Source: Onchocerca lupi
Lineage: Eukaryota > Nematoda > Chromadorea > Rhabditida > Onchocercidae
Assembly: GCA_028564675.1 (NCBI GenBank)
Contig: JAOVVO010000398.1
Coordinates: 1-64,000 of the forward strand
DNA: 64,000 nt
Reading direction: 5' to 3'
Position numbers and translations under genes: made by a program. Positions 51,201-63,069 of the stretch are shown here, one piece after another. Every line of letters starts with the position of its first letter. Position 1 is the first letter of the stretch. The notes beneath the pieces were generated by a model. The model was not told the DNA's origin. It did no database searches and saw only the letters and a list, made by a program, of their open reading frames with translations.

Positions 51201-53098
51201 AATGCATTTTCTAGGGTGAACTTTGAGTTTTTTAACTTTATTGGCTACTGCAAATTACAATGAATCAAATGTAATTGAAAATAATTTCATTGAAAAACTT
51301 TTGAATCAATCTCTTCTATGTTCTCGGTTGATCGAGCATTCAAAATATTTTGACGAATATTTTAAAATATTCTTTTATTTGTTATCATTGTCTCGATCAA
51401 TTTCTATTTTTAAACTAATCTCTCGATTACGGGATTTTCGACTCTATTTTACCAAATTTTAAGCCAATCTTATTTTCTATCAAAAATGATAATTTTCTAA
51501 ATAGAATAATTTAAATAAAGTAGTTGGCATCATATCTAGTAGAATACTTGATATGATGTCAACTTTCATAAAATTCTTTTCAATATATTCGATAAGGTTA
51601 TGTTTTATTTTTATAATTTTGATATTTTCATTAGGAAGTTGAGATTTTTATAAAAAGTTGAAGAAAATTTTATTTTAGAAATTCTCCTAATTAAAGGCGT
51701 TAAAATGAATTAAATTTCAACCATTTCTTTGCTTCTCTTTTCCTATCATTGTTTGTCTTAATTTCGTTAAAATTCCTTTTTAGCACATAGTGGATGCGAT
51801 GAAATTATCGGAGACAGTATCATATGCATATTTTCGTGAAGCAGCTCTTCTGTTGGCAATCTTCACATTTTTACTCTTTTCTGTACTGATCATATTCTCT
51901 ATGATTCTTTGCTATCATCGTTCAAAGTTGGCTTTTTTTTAATTTCGAGTTTTGCAGAAGGAAATTTTCAATAAATTTTACAAGAATTGATCGCATTACT
52001 TTTTTCTCATATCTTTTTTTTTATTCTGGAAGTAGTTGAGAAACAATATTTGCTATTTGATAATTTGGAGATCTAATGTCCTATACTATTACTAGAAATA
52101 CTAGGAACGTGTGAGCATCCCTTACGTTATATCTCGTAGTAACTGATTTAGCATTCGTGATATTCGAACTCAGAATTCTTTTCATAGTATAATCATTAAC
52201 TTGAATTCATTAGCCGCCAATGATAGTTATCATCTTATCTCAATGCTTAATAGATGATATTGTCTTCTACAGTATCCACATGTCGACTTCCAGTTTTTGG
52301 AATATTCGCTTTTTTTGAGAAGCTAATCAAATTGGTCTTTCCACTAAGTAAATATCTTGAATTTTAAAATTGATCAGAAAACTACTATTTCTACGTATTA
52401 TTTCTTGCTTTTTAACGCTGCATTTGAATCCGATTTTAGAAAAATTACTCTTTACTCTTTAATCTAATACAATTGATTGATCTGTCTTACTGTTATCAAA
52501 TTCCAATAGTTTCATTATTTCTCGCGCTGAATGATTTTTTTTTTCAATACTTTTTGCAGATTCATACGTGAGAAGAAAATATATGAAGATGAGAAGATAG
52601 CAGCGGGATCAATGAATAAGATTAAACGTTATAAACAACCATTACCCTACATGGAATCAGTTGAACATAATCTAAGGTAATCATTATTAAATTTAGCATT
52701 TAATTGAATTTAAAAATGATTTGCTTCCTAAACTTTTTGAAGGATAAATTGAAAGAATCGCCTAATTTCTTGACATTTATAATTTTGTGGCTCTCTCTGA
52801 AGATTTCAAATACAATTTTAAAATATAAAAAAGCAGATAGATGAATCATTTTCATTGTTGTAGTGATAACGTCTATTTCAAATAAAAATTAAATGATTTC
52901 AAACAACACTAAAACAATCTCTTTTTTCAAAATTTGCAGTACACTCCATGTTTCATTAGATTTTTCGAAATAAATGCATTTTTCAGAGAAAAATACCCCA
53001 TTACAACAGATGAGAATATCTATACTACCCAGGAAATCAAAATGTTGGTAGGTGTCGATGATACAATGAAACGTGTACGCTATGCCGATAATGATTAA
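39223..53098 (+). CDS. Single-pass transmembrane cadherin, divergent nematode type
   Basis: Calcium-dependent adhesion-type receptor by family. Exons: 39223-39305, 39724-39841, 40367-40519, 41326-41482, 41628-41832, 42102-42453, 42854-43006, 43136-43324, 43475-43604, 43903-44181, 44495-44722, 44994-45185, 45592-45692, 45944-46045, 46414-46527, 46703-46972, 47457-47645, 47969-48104, 49076-49232, 49372-49461, 49736-49863, 50213-50446, 50795-50902, 50999-51215, 51784-51926, 52560-52676, 52987-53098; about 1485 residues. It opens with a signal peptide (MKIPSIAMIIFITILSLLLL). EC-repeat hallmarks are TAIDADPN, IPENAAVGT, VRENAPSG, LDENDIEPRF, AVDDDS, VDQNDNP, IPENENVG and LDVNDNGPIF. The first EC repeats are degenerate. 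One hydrophobic span lies in exon 25, followed by a tail of about 80 residues (KFIREKKIYEDEK) with no visible beta-catenin site. Exons 1-5 and the 21/22 junction, where phases disagree, are the weak points. It may correspond to one of the C. elegans cdh-5/7/8/9/10-type genes; I cannot say which. Confidence 0.86.
43903..50902 (+). other. Best-conserved extracellular cadherin (EC) repeats
   Basis: Exons 10-23 contain nearly all recognisable calcium-binding motifs of the protein: DAD-type (TAIDADPN), DxND-type (LDENDIEP, VDQNDNP, LDVNDNGP), PEN-type (IPENAAVG, VRENAPSG, IMENSPIN, IPENENVG) and a DRD-type motif (FDRDISD). Roughly six or seven consecutive EC repeats can be outlined here. The upstream region (exons 2-9) has the spacing and beta-strand pattern of EC repeats, but many calcium ligands are substituted. 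Confidence 0.8.
48424..48443 (+). repeat. (TTGGA)4 pentanucleotide repeat in cadherin intron
   Basis: Four exact TTGGA units within the 971-bp intron between exons 18 and 19, which otherwise shows nothing notable except an A tract near 48893. Confidence 0.9.
51784..53098 (+). other. Cadherin membrane span and cytoplasmic tail (exons 25-27)
   Basis: Exon 25 encodes a hydrophobic segment of about 25 residues (core LLAIFTFLLFSVLIIFSMIL) followed by CYHRSK, which places the rest inside the cell. Exons 26 and 27 add about 76 residues rich in Lys, Glu and Tyr (KRYKQPLPYMESVEH, RVRYADND at the end). No catenin-binding, PDZ-ligand or other known motif stands out. Confidence 0.8.
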
Positions 53099-53505
53099 GC
53101 AAGAATTTTAATTACCATTAGCTTAGAAAGAATTGTGCTTGATTTCATTTTGGAGAAGTGAATGCAAGTAAGACAAGAATATTTCGGTATTTCATCTTGA
53201 ATTTTTCATTATTTTAACGTACATTTCTCATGACTATGTTTTTTGGTAATAGCGTCAAAAAGGAAATCAGTATTGCTTATCTTTATTATTATTTATCCTC
53301 GAGAAAGCATCGCGATACAAAAAATCTTTTCCTGTAAATTTTTATTAATAATGAAAGTAATCACTATAAGGCAAACAAGCAACAGTAATATATTCATGCC
53401 CTGTGAAATATGAAATTTTAAATATTCCTTATGTTTTTGTTGTAGATGTTACATATTTTTGTGATATCATATATATGTTATATATTTTTTTAAAGCAACT
53501 GGAAA

Positions 53506-53511
53506 AATAAA
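53506..53511 (+). terminator. Candidate polyadenylation signal of the cadherin gene
   Basis: Canonical AATAAA about 410 nt after the TAA at 53096-53098. It is followed within 20-30 nt by AT-rich sequence, and no clearer signal is seen closer to the stop. Confidence 0.4.
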
Positions 53512-54419
53512 GTTTAATTGATTTAAAATGTAAAAAGCTGGTTTAGAAAATCTTACTGGTCAAAATGCTAAACATAACTGCAAACTTTTCTAAAATAAAA
53601 GAGACGTTTCTGATTAAGCTTCGTTTAATCCATAAAAGTAATGTAGTATCAATTTCAAGCCCTTGTAGAATGTAAATTAGGTGTGCCGATTTTCCCGTCG
53701 CAGAATTTCGTGATTATTCTACTATATTTGATTTTTGTTTCTTGTTTCTTAATATCCACATAATCAGTAAAAACTGAAAGTTTATCATTTCCCAAGATAT
53801 CATAGCTAAGAATTTTCTAGTGAAAGATATTATACATGAAAAAAGTATCTTAAATTTTATAATTACATCTACTTCAATTTTCTATTCTCAAATCTTTCTA
53901 ACTACTTGATATTCTGTGGTAGTAAACTATGGGCTTATATGGCAAATTTAAACTCTTCGCTATGCGATTATTTTTAGGAGTGGCAATAATGATAACTGTT
54001 ATCGCAGAATAACTTAACTTGTACTTCTGTTCTTTTAACGAAACAAAATCCCTATAAAACTTGATGTCAGTATTGAAAGGAAACTAAAGTTATACAATAA
54101 TGGAAGTATATACCCATGAGAAAACCTCTTTTACAATTCCAATGTAGAAAATCCAATTTTAATAATAAGGTGAAGTATTATACTCGAGAGCTTGACTCTT
54201 TATAGAATTACAATTTTTCCACTTTTTTCTTCGGAAAATAATTTATGCACAATGTGAAATAGAGATCAAAGAATTTTGGGACTTTTACGAAAAATGTAAA
54301 ATACGAAATGAGTACTATATGAAAAAGACCGGATAATAAATATCTTTTCCATGAAGTTTTTTACATTTTTTCACAAACTGCAGTTAATACTCAACAACTT
54401 GTAACATAGCATCAAAGCA

Positions 54420-54425
54420 TTTAAT
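54420..54425 (-). terminator. Possible variant polyadenylation signal (ATTAAA) of GLE1
   Basis: On the minus strand ATTAAA lies about 130 nt after the GLE1 stop. No canonical AATAAA is seen between the stop and about 54100. Confidence 0.25.
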
Positions 54426-54555
54426 GTTTTAAAAGAAAATGTAGCAAGCTTAGAAGAAAAACGACTCTATAAAATGAAAGCATAAAAAAGGCCATTCCAA
54501 ATTGCAGCTGCTTTGAATGCGATTTAGTATTATTGTATATTTACCAAGTCTATTT

Positions 54556-57500
54556 TTATGTACGAAATGATGACAAACAGTCATCAATCGTAAATTTAAG
54601 CGCTGTCAAACAATTTTCAGCAACACTCTGGATTATTTCACTCATTTCCGAATCGTCCGGAGTAATTTTTCGAAGTGAAGCTCTCCAGAAGGGTAGAACC
54701 GATTTGTCAATTTGAGTTACCAGCTTTTCCATTTGTCTACCATAATATGTATGTAATACATTCCAATGCTGCTAAAAATTCAAGTCATTAAATCTAAAAG
54801 AAAAGAATTAAGAACTGAATTTCAAAAGTTTTTTAAAGTAAGTTATTTAGAATTCAGTTTAGTTAAACTGAGTATGCATTTTGAGATCAAAAATTCCTTT
54901 TTTTTTTTTTCAGTACAGTGTTATGTAAATTTCAGAGAGATCTAATAAATTTCTTTCCCTCTTCTTCTTTATTTATTAGCACCACAGTAATGGATAAAAT
55001 AATGCTTTCATTAAAAAAATAAGATCAAAATGTACTCTTATTTGTGACAAAGAATTAAATAGTACCTTCAAGATTTCTGTTATCAATGTAGCACCAAAAG
55101 GTGAATTCTTCGAAGCTGTTAGAGCGATCATTTTCCACATCGATCCTAAACCATTATTCTCCGGTGTTGTTTGAAGATCAGTATTTATATTCGACATTTT
55201 CAAAGCAATAAATAAACTTATGATGGCAATTTCACGACTACGCCATGCTACTATGGTTTCGGCGAATCTCTCCGAACGTTTTTTTAAATTTAGAATGCAT
55301 TGCAAGCTGAAAAATAGGAAATATTAATGCAATTTAATGGAGAAACTGATTAAAAAGAAACAGTGTATATCTGTAAACTCAACTTCTGAAAACTATTTGC
55401 TTGAGAAATCCGATAACGTACCGTTAACATAATAGAATATATTTATTTGGAGATTTAGTTGGAATTGCATGAGGACGATTTATCTGCTACATCATTATGA
55501 TAACATGCAACTTATTTCTATTTTATCACCATAACTTCAAAAACAGTATATCTGACCTATTCTATCTACAAAAATATTCATGATTTCTGAAGTAATTCCA
55601 GATAATTGATTCACTCAGAAGACAAAAATTATGAAAAGACAACAACTGTACCATTCATTATGATTGACCGCCAAGAGAGGTGATGTAATAAACAATTTGC
55701 CAAATAGTAATTTTGAGAAAGTAATTGAGGATAAAGTTAGCGATGATAAAACAGCCGTCACTACTTTTAAAAGGCTTATATCCTGTGGAATAAGATCCTG
55801 GAAATATAATAGATATAAAATAGAATCAAAAACGGATAAAAATAACAAAAAATATAAATTTGATTTTTCGAATGGCATAATTTCCAAACATTATATATTT
55901 AATTTTTACAAAAATCCTCCACAAACTTCATACTTACATTAAAAGTCGAAATCAAGTTTCCTTTATAAACCAAACTTCTTTAGCCTAAGCGTGATTTGTT
56001 TAAAAAAAATCACGCATGTTTTAAATTCAAAATATAGCTTCCGAAAAACGGAAAACGAAACTTACCAACGAAAGTAAATCGAAGTAAATGATTACAATCC
56101 GTAACACACATGTTCCGCAGATGTGACTAGTAAATTTGCATAAAATCATCCCGAAACTTAAGCGAAACGAACGAAAGCTTAAGAAAAAAACAAAAAAAAA
56201 AAAATAAATAAAATAAACCAATGAATTACCAAATATGTGTCGATAATATGAACCATAGCCCAATCACGAGCCAGTTTGTCATTTTTTAGGTTGACCATTT
56301 TGTCATTAAAACCATAAACTGTCAAGCCATTGAGTAAATTGCTGAAGAAACAAACAATTCGAGCAATATCATTTTTATCTGCAAATTTCTTCGTTGATAC
56401 CGAAATCCTCTCCTTTATCGTACGTTTAAGTTCATTCTATAAAAAATTATACATTAAAATGTCAAGTATTTGCAATGTTTTCTAAGAATGCGCACTCAAT
56501 TTTGATGATGTCTTTAAAAGTAGTCTAAGAATCTTTGAATTAAGGCACGTCAGTTGTATTCATATCCGACATATATTTAGATATAGATTTCGATATAATT
56601 TTCCTTTTTGAGTGATTTTCCTATATCTATGGCCCAACGGTTTATTGTTACATAAAGAAACGTAGATCAGCATCTAAATTATAATATTTTCTATCAAATA
56701 GCAATCACCACTTATTAGTGAAAAATAATATCGAATTTCAGACTACTGCTCAGCAATAGTTCAAATTGCAGATTACTGTATTGCAATGCTCAATCTGCTC
56801 TACTTTGAAAAGTTAGTAAATGTTAATTTTCCTGTCCACATAAAAGAACTATGGCTCAAATATAGTCCACATGATACCGTAAATGCAATTCCCCCAATAT
56901 TGGCAGAAGCCACTGAAAAACGAGAGATGCGATAAATAATACTTTGTAATGTTTTCGAAAATTTTAGAAAAACCTGATCAACGGAAAATTACTTTGACAG
57001 AATCAGATATATTAGCTATATTTGCCATGAAAGTCCTCGCAAAATTTATTTCATGTTCGTAAATTTGATGACGATGATTGGCACTATTTATGTTTGCATC
57101 ATCCGATGTACCACTTCTAACAGCTGGAGAATTATTTGATTCTACTTCCGACACAGGCTGAGTCATCGATTCATTTCCTTTAGTCGCAGCAATGATACTT
57201 GAATCATGTAACTTAGCTGAACAGAAAAGGACCAAGTTATTATGAGATTTTAGAGTTTCCACGAAACAATCTTACAGAAAAGTACGAAAAATTCATACGA
57301 AAAAATACGAACGATTTCATGTTAAAAATATCCCATTTATCTCATAATATCAAAGAAAAAAAAAATCCAAAATTCTGAGAAAAAAACTTACATTGTTCCT
57401 CTTCGATAATTTGTTGCAAAGACCATGAAGTACTTCTTGAACCTGACGATCTGCATGAGGAAATGGAATCCGTTCTTGTAAGCACTGCATGGCCACCTTT

Positions 57501-60500
57501 CAACGTTTCTAATGAGGAGACAGAAGCAAGTGTGCTGCTTTTTTGTGGACAAAAAGCAGATGTAGACAGAATGTCAGATTGTTGCTGAATTTTGGGTGTT
57601 GAATATGATGGAGGAGGCGATGTTGAAGTAACGTGCGCAGGAAACGATGTAATGATCTTTGGAGTCATTCGATCGCAGAGGGAAGGAACTGTACTGATTA
57701 GATTAGCAACGGTCACTGAAGATGAAGCTGAGAACATATTCGATGTCGATGTATCGATAATAGCTGATTTTGTGAAACAGACGGAGGTAGAAGCTTCTGT
57801 TGGTGGTTGAGATTTTGAAGTTGATTCGATTAGCACAGCAGGTTTAAATATGGAATCATCTGGTATTGAATTACCGATATTTGCTAATGAACCAAGAACG
57901 GATTCTGATTCGGAAACATAACTTTTGCTAAAATAGACGATAAAAGATGATTAAGAATGTTGAAATTCTCTTGAAGTATGAAAAATCTTATGGGTATTAT
58001 ATTACTTCAATTGATTTTAAATTAAATTTTCGTATTCGAAATTAATAATCATCTGTTTTAAAGAAAACTAAACAGCCTTATGTAAATGAAAAAGATATTC
58101 AATTGATATTCGCATTTTTCATTATATCCATAATAAATTGTTATTGTCTAATTAAATGGATCAATAAGTGAACTACTGAAAATTCACCCTAATTTTTTTC
58201 TGAATGATTCTTCTAATTCCTTCTTCTGTTGAGTAAGAAATAATTCCAATATTAAAGGTTCCTGCGGCTGAAATGAATATCCGTTAATGGTTTTACAACA
58301 AATTTTTGATCGACTGATTTCATGAAATGCAAAAAAATCTACATTTCATGCCTTATCATGTTCTAAATGGTAGTAAAAAGAAATTCATGCCCTCTTATTC
58401 ATGTTCCAAATCATATTTTAAAATTGCCAACTATTGGGGAAAAAAATTGATTGAATTTGTATAATTTAGTTTGTGGATTGGTTGCACTGGAAATTGCTTC
58501 TTGTTGCTATTATAACTCATAACTGATAACTGACATTGCCAGCAATAGATATCGAGAAAGTCCTATGAGACAGAAACGAATCTTTATAAGATTTATTGAT
58601 TGATGGAAGAAAACTGCTGGTAACAATAATATCGAAGAATATCCAAATAAATCAATTACTGGTATTCTTTTCTTTGTCGCTCGCGTCGATCGGGATTGTC
58701 GAATTGTTGAATCGTCGATTTAGATTGTTGTAAAACCGTTGTAGAAAACTGAACTGTCAAAAAAATTGCTGTGGAAATACTTATAGAAAAACTAACTCTT
58801 CTCCAAAATCTGTGTCTTATCTTTCTTTCCTTTCGGGGCTCCTCCTTCTTTCCTGATCTCCGATTTATCGGCCTCATGACTGACTGACTTCGATTCGTTT
58901 ACCTGTTAATTCGAGCATTTTGGCGGTAAACATGTTTATCATTTTGGTGGGGAACATATTTATCACTTGTTAGTAAACATGTTTCTCCTTTTGGCGAATA
59001 ACATATATATAGTTTTAGCGGTAAACATGTTTAGCTTTTTATTTATTGTTTCAGCTGTAAACATATTTATCCTTATTGATCCATTTGAAATTGTTTTCGC
59101 GTTTCTTGAGTTTTCACATTTCTTGCTTATAATAAATAATCTTTCGGAATTTCCCGATTTTTTTAAAGAACTTCTTTAGCCTGTCTAGGATAGATCAATT
59201 CCCTTCAATCATAGCGGAAGTGTGTAGTATCAGGTCGTGCAGTTTCATGAAGAGACTAGAGCAGTGATTTTAGGATCATTTGGTAAATGCATTACTTTTT
59301 CTTTTGCTACCTCAATCCTCATAAGGAAGTTAGCAATTTTAGAATTGAATAGTTTAGCATAAATTTCATTAGATAAAAACAAGGATAGTACAGGTATCAT
59401 AACTAGCAAGAAGTAAAATCATCAATCATAATGATAAAACTTCTACTCTTATTGCAATTCCATCAAAGAAGTTAAAGTTGCAAAAGGCTACTCTTGTTCT
59501 ACTCAGAACTTTTAAAAAGAGGGTTAGGTACTTAAGCAAGGAAATTTATCTTCTACCGCCCACCTTTTACAAACAGGATCTCACCGGGAAAGAAAAAAAT
59601 AAATAGCCAATCCGCAAAAATCCTACTGATATCGAAGAATATACCTTTGGCTGAAATTTTGCCATATGCTGTTTTAGCTTTTCGTCAAAATCACGTGAAA
59701 CTCTTTCACGTATTTTCTGACGGAGTTCTCTCCGTTCTTCCAATTTTTCTTCCAAAAATGCTCGTTGTTGCTGTTGTATCTTTTCAATAAATGGCTTAGC
59801 CGATTCATACTTTCCATGGAGGACATTTGCACCTGGTGACGTGATAAGCCACGAAGGATCATTTTCGTCATAGTCACTGAAAAAAAAGGACAGAAATTAC
59901 ATAATGATGCATGCTTCATATGAATTATATTGGGGAATTTTTACTTTCTTGATATTGCCTTTTATATATTAAGATTTTGTACTTTTTTTAAAAGATTATC
60001 AATATTGCTGTCAAGAAATTCAATAAAAGTGCGAATTTTCCTACCAATGATTTTTTGTTAAATTTCGAATTTATTGCTATGGACAATTTTATTCCAGTTT
60101 TTCCACAAAGATTTTTAAGCACATAACCTAGTCGCTATTGCAAGGAATGTTACAGAAAAAAAAAAAAAAAACAAACAGCATTGAAAGATGATTTTCAAAT
60201 TATCATATTTCCTAAATAGTGGATAAAATTGATCTGGTCAAAATGAGCTCATAAAATAATTCGCAAAATATCTGAAAAAACCTTCCAGATTCCAATTTCT
60301 AGATCATTAAGAGTTTCGAATATTAGATCTGCTTCGAAAATGTATTTAATGTATTAAAACACTGCTATCCTGTAGAAATTTTTGTATACAGATGTGCTAT
60401 CCCATATACAAAAAGAATTATCATCCTAATTTATCTTAATCCATCTCAGGTGTAGCAATATTCTATTACATTATAGCTATGAAGTATATAAGAATAGTCA

Positions 60501-60569
60501 TCCGGGAACTTACAGTTCTTCTTCTGATATTCCGAAATGGTTGGTGTGAAAGCCGAAACGGCTTGACAT
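54556..60569 (-). CDS. GLE1: GLE1-like mRNA export factor (nucleoporin-associated), complete
   Basis: By family, Gle1 sits at the cytoplasmic face of the nuclear pore and, with inositol hexakisphosphate, activates the DEAD-box helicase DDX19/Dbp5 to release exported mRNA. Nine exons join with fully consistent phases: 60514-60569, 59645-59876, 58188-58267, 57392-57927, 56993-57216, 56230-56436, 55652-55797, 55066-55306, 54556-54771; 1938 nt, 645 residues (human GLE1 is about 698). Residues about 45-120 are charged and predicted coiled coil (EEKLEERRELRQKIRERVSR). Residues about 123-370 are a Ser/Thr/Pro-rich linker. Residues 376-645 align by pattern with the Gle1 domain: KLLFGKLFITSPLLAVN for the LILAHLHKKCPYSVP region, GLGSMWKMIALTASKN followed by ATLITEILK for the HGWRWLAQILN..TATLLFDFLEV region, and YYGRQMEKLV near the end. 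Divergent, so the assignment is strong but not certain. Confidence 0.77.
58602..59160 (+). mobile_element. Dispersed repeat, copy 1 (inside GLE1 intron 2)
   Basis: About 560 bp collinear with 63070-63564. Shared blocks in order: GATGGAAG, GAAGAATATC, TCTTTG(T/C)(C/T)GCT, GTAGAAAA(C/T)TG, CTCCAAAATC, GAGGTTCCTCC-like and CTGATCTCC, then a 24-bp minisatellite, then (T/G)GGTCCATTTGAAATT or ATCCATTTGAAATT, CTTGCTTATA and TTTCGGA. No long open frame or clear terminal repeats are seen, so a non-autonomous element is likely. It is antisense to GLE1 if its own plus-strand orientation is meaningful. Confidence 0.6.
58918..59072 (+). repeat. 24-bp minisatellite, six units plus a 12-bp half unit
   Basis: Units read TTTTGGCGGTAAACATGTTT plus four bases, with variants (one unit is 23 bp). 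The order is five units, one 12-bp half unit (TTTTATTTATTG, 59037-59048) and one last unit at 59049-59072. The core AAACATGTTT is palindromic, and units 1 and 5 contain GTAAACATGTTTA. Confidence 0.85.
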
Positions 60570-60595
60570 GATCGTTCGATATCTTTTTGCAAACA

Positions 60596-60602
60596 ACTGA
60601 AA
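60596..60602 (-). promoter_or_regulatory. Putative SL trans-splice acceptor of GLE1
   Basis: The minus strand reads TATTTCAG, with the exon starting at 60596, 27 nt before the GLE1 ATG at 60569. No upstream coding exon is visible. This is a plausible spliced-leader acceptor, or a cis acceptor for a non-coding first exon. Confidence 0.4.
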
Positions 60603-63069
60603 TACTACTCCAACTAAAAAAAAAAAAAAAAAAAAGCGACGTCAGATCGCCAACATACTCCTCTATCCGAAAACAAAAAGGGAACAAATGCGAACCAAAA
60701 ACCATCGAGGAACTCTTTGATAAAAAGATAGCTCGCAATGTAAATAATGAATCCCAAGGATTTAACTAAGAATATGCATCAATGATTGTCCAATTTATTT
60801 CACGCTCTAATAGGTTTGTGAAAGTCTCCAGATTTTAAACCGTGACTTATTGTGAATAAAATAAAATATATTGTGTCAAATTCGATCATTTATTTAGTGG
60901 TGATATTAATGTAATAATATGAATGATAATTGATATTGATAACGGCGTAATAGAGGGGCTTTATACTGTTATTTTGAAATCCGGTGATTCTTTTAATAAT
61001 AATAATAGAATGTGATAATGCTGACGTGATATTGATGATCAGTATGACAATAGTGGTAATCGTGAATGATATGATAATAATGATTTAGATTTCTTTATTA
61101 TCCATATATGTGGTATGCCCATATATTTATGTTTCATTCCCTTTTATAAAATTTAGTTTTATATTTATGCTATTTTTATGTATTTTTTCTGTTCGTACTG
61201 CTTTAACCAATGCATTCTTACTTGAAGTTGACGATTTTAATAGAAAATTTAATGAATCGATGTTAGCTTCAAGAATGTAATAATACACGGACCGAACTTT
61301 TTCATGCGGCAGATCAACATACCGTGAAGATATGCTTTCTTTTAGTCTTAATTATTCCCGCAATTAAAAGTAACCATTGGTAACATTACTTAAACGCGGC
61401 AAGAATGAAATATATAGGACAAAATATTAACTGATTTCAGTGATCGGAATTTTGATAGGAAAATCGAAAATGATGAATAAGAAATGATACTCAAAGTGAA
61501 CTCATTCAGTTATTTCAAATTTAAATTAGATGTAAATATTAAATCTCATTTCAAAATTCAAATGAAAATTGAAAATGGTCAATGAATAAACAAAACATTG
61601 AAGATATTGAGTTATGAAGCTAAAAGCTACTGAATTATAATAAACTGAAATATACAAATATCTAAAATCTGGAAATGTACAACAGGAGGAACTATTGCTT
61701 GTATCATTTCGATATATAAAATTTCTTATTAACAGTTAAATGAAGTGTAAGTGTAATATCTGCGAAGTTTTGTCAATCACTTCTTTATTTATCAGTTTGT
61801 AAATTATTTATTATACAATAAATAAGAGCTTAATTATTTTATAGTTGAAAAAAAATTTCGTAATATAGTTCAATAATTTAACGAAACAGAATTCAAATAA
61901 TCATTAACATGCTTCCTGATAAAGTTAATCCCTAATTCAACGATGTTACACATTGTCAATGAATGAAATAAAACAATAAAAATTATAGAACGATTTAATT
62001 TTTGGCCACATAACTATAATATACTTCAGAAATTGTTATAACACCTTCGACAGCCCTTCTCCTTGTTTTATTTTAAATTTCAATTCTTTATCAGTTATAC
62101 GATTATCGATCGATGAAGAATGATGTTATTTTAATGATTGCAGACCAGTAACTATGAAAAGTCAGTAGTTTTTTCAAGCAATAGATTTTTTTCTCTTTAT
62201 TTCATAAATCTTGTTGTGAAAAAAATTGTTAAGGAAAAATGGGATGTCCTTCGTAATTAATTAATTTAAACCGTACGATTGGAATTATGTTCGGTTTACA
62301 TAAGTATGTTTCTTTAAGATTATTTTAACATGTACATATTTAAAATATTAATTAAAATGGAATCAATCCAACAAATCTGATATGTCATAGGTTAAACATA
62401 TCTACTATATATATAAAAATAAAGTATAACTTTATGGAACTTTTCTGTTTACATTTCAGTGCTTTATTAGAGACTTTTGAGTTATGAAAAGTGATTATAT
62501 AATTTTTCCATATCCAAATATTTTGCGTAATTTCGCAAATACGAAATAAATTTATTTACTAGAAATTTTTATCGATTATATAACAATGTTTGGATAGAAT
62601 TAAAAATTAATTATTTTACATATGTCATATGAATATCTGTCAATCTTTAATAAACCACGACTATCATTAGTAAATATTTGAAGCAGTAATTATATCATTT
62701 TGGAGTCGATTTGCATTTGACTAACACGTTATTTAGCATGAAAATAATTTCTCGTTTTCCGAAAAATCTTTTCTTGCATTTGCAAAAGGAAAATAATGAT
62801 TATTTTCTTTCCAGTGATATATTTATTAATCCTTCAATATTCATTTACAATTTATTAACGTTGATAATTATAATCCTTTGCCAATGATTTGATAATGAGA
62901 TATTAATTGATTTGATAATGAGTTATTTTACTTTTGCCAATTTTCTAATATAATAAAATTATTGCTAATTTTTTTTCTTTTTTTTTTGCTTTCCTTTATC
63001 TATCATTTAAATGCCGTTGTTAAATTTGGAAACAGCTGATCAGTTTTAAAGTTATTTTCCTTATTGGTA
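60603..63069. other. AT-rich intergenic DNA upstream of GLE1
   Basis: Mostly AT-rich sequence without recognisable genes. It contains an A tract at 60618-60637, short ATT/AAT-rich patches near 60900-61090 and one small ORF at 61167-61280, described separately. Confidence 0.55.
61167..61280 (+). CDS. Possible 37-residue secreted peptide or first coding exon
   Basis: ATG-to-TAA frame of 37 codons. The first 16 residues (MLFLCIFSVRTALTNA) look like a signal peptide and the rest is charged and polar (LEVDDFNRKFNES). An AAATTTAG acceptor-like site ends 10 nt before the ATG, as expected for SL trans-splicing. The last codons overlap a GTAATA donor-like site (AGAAT|GTAATA), which would leave phase 2 and could join the exon at 63803. 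Short length makes chance a real possibility. Confidence 0.28.
   Translation: MLFLCIFSVRTALTNAFLLEVDDFNRKFNESMLASRM

Larger units (their letters stand above)
53099..54555. other. Convergent intergenic / 3' UTR region between cadherin and GLE1
   Basis: The two genes face each other tail to tail across about 1.45 kb. I see no open frame with protein-like composition on either strand. The likely contents are the two 3' UTRs. Confidence 0.6.

Noticed and set aside
58656..58877. 73-codon minus-strand frame sharing FW.R(V/I)SFS with a frame at 63230-63472
   Set aside because: The similarity follows from the shared dispersed repeat; both frames break soon on either side and have no common start, so I do not read it as a transposase remnant.
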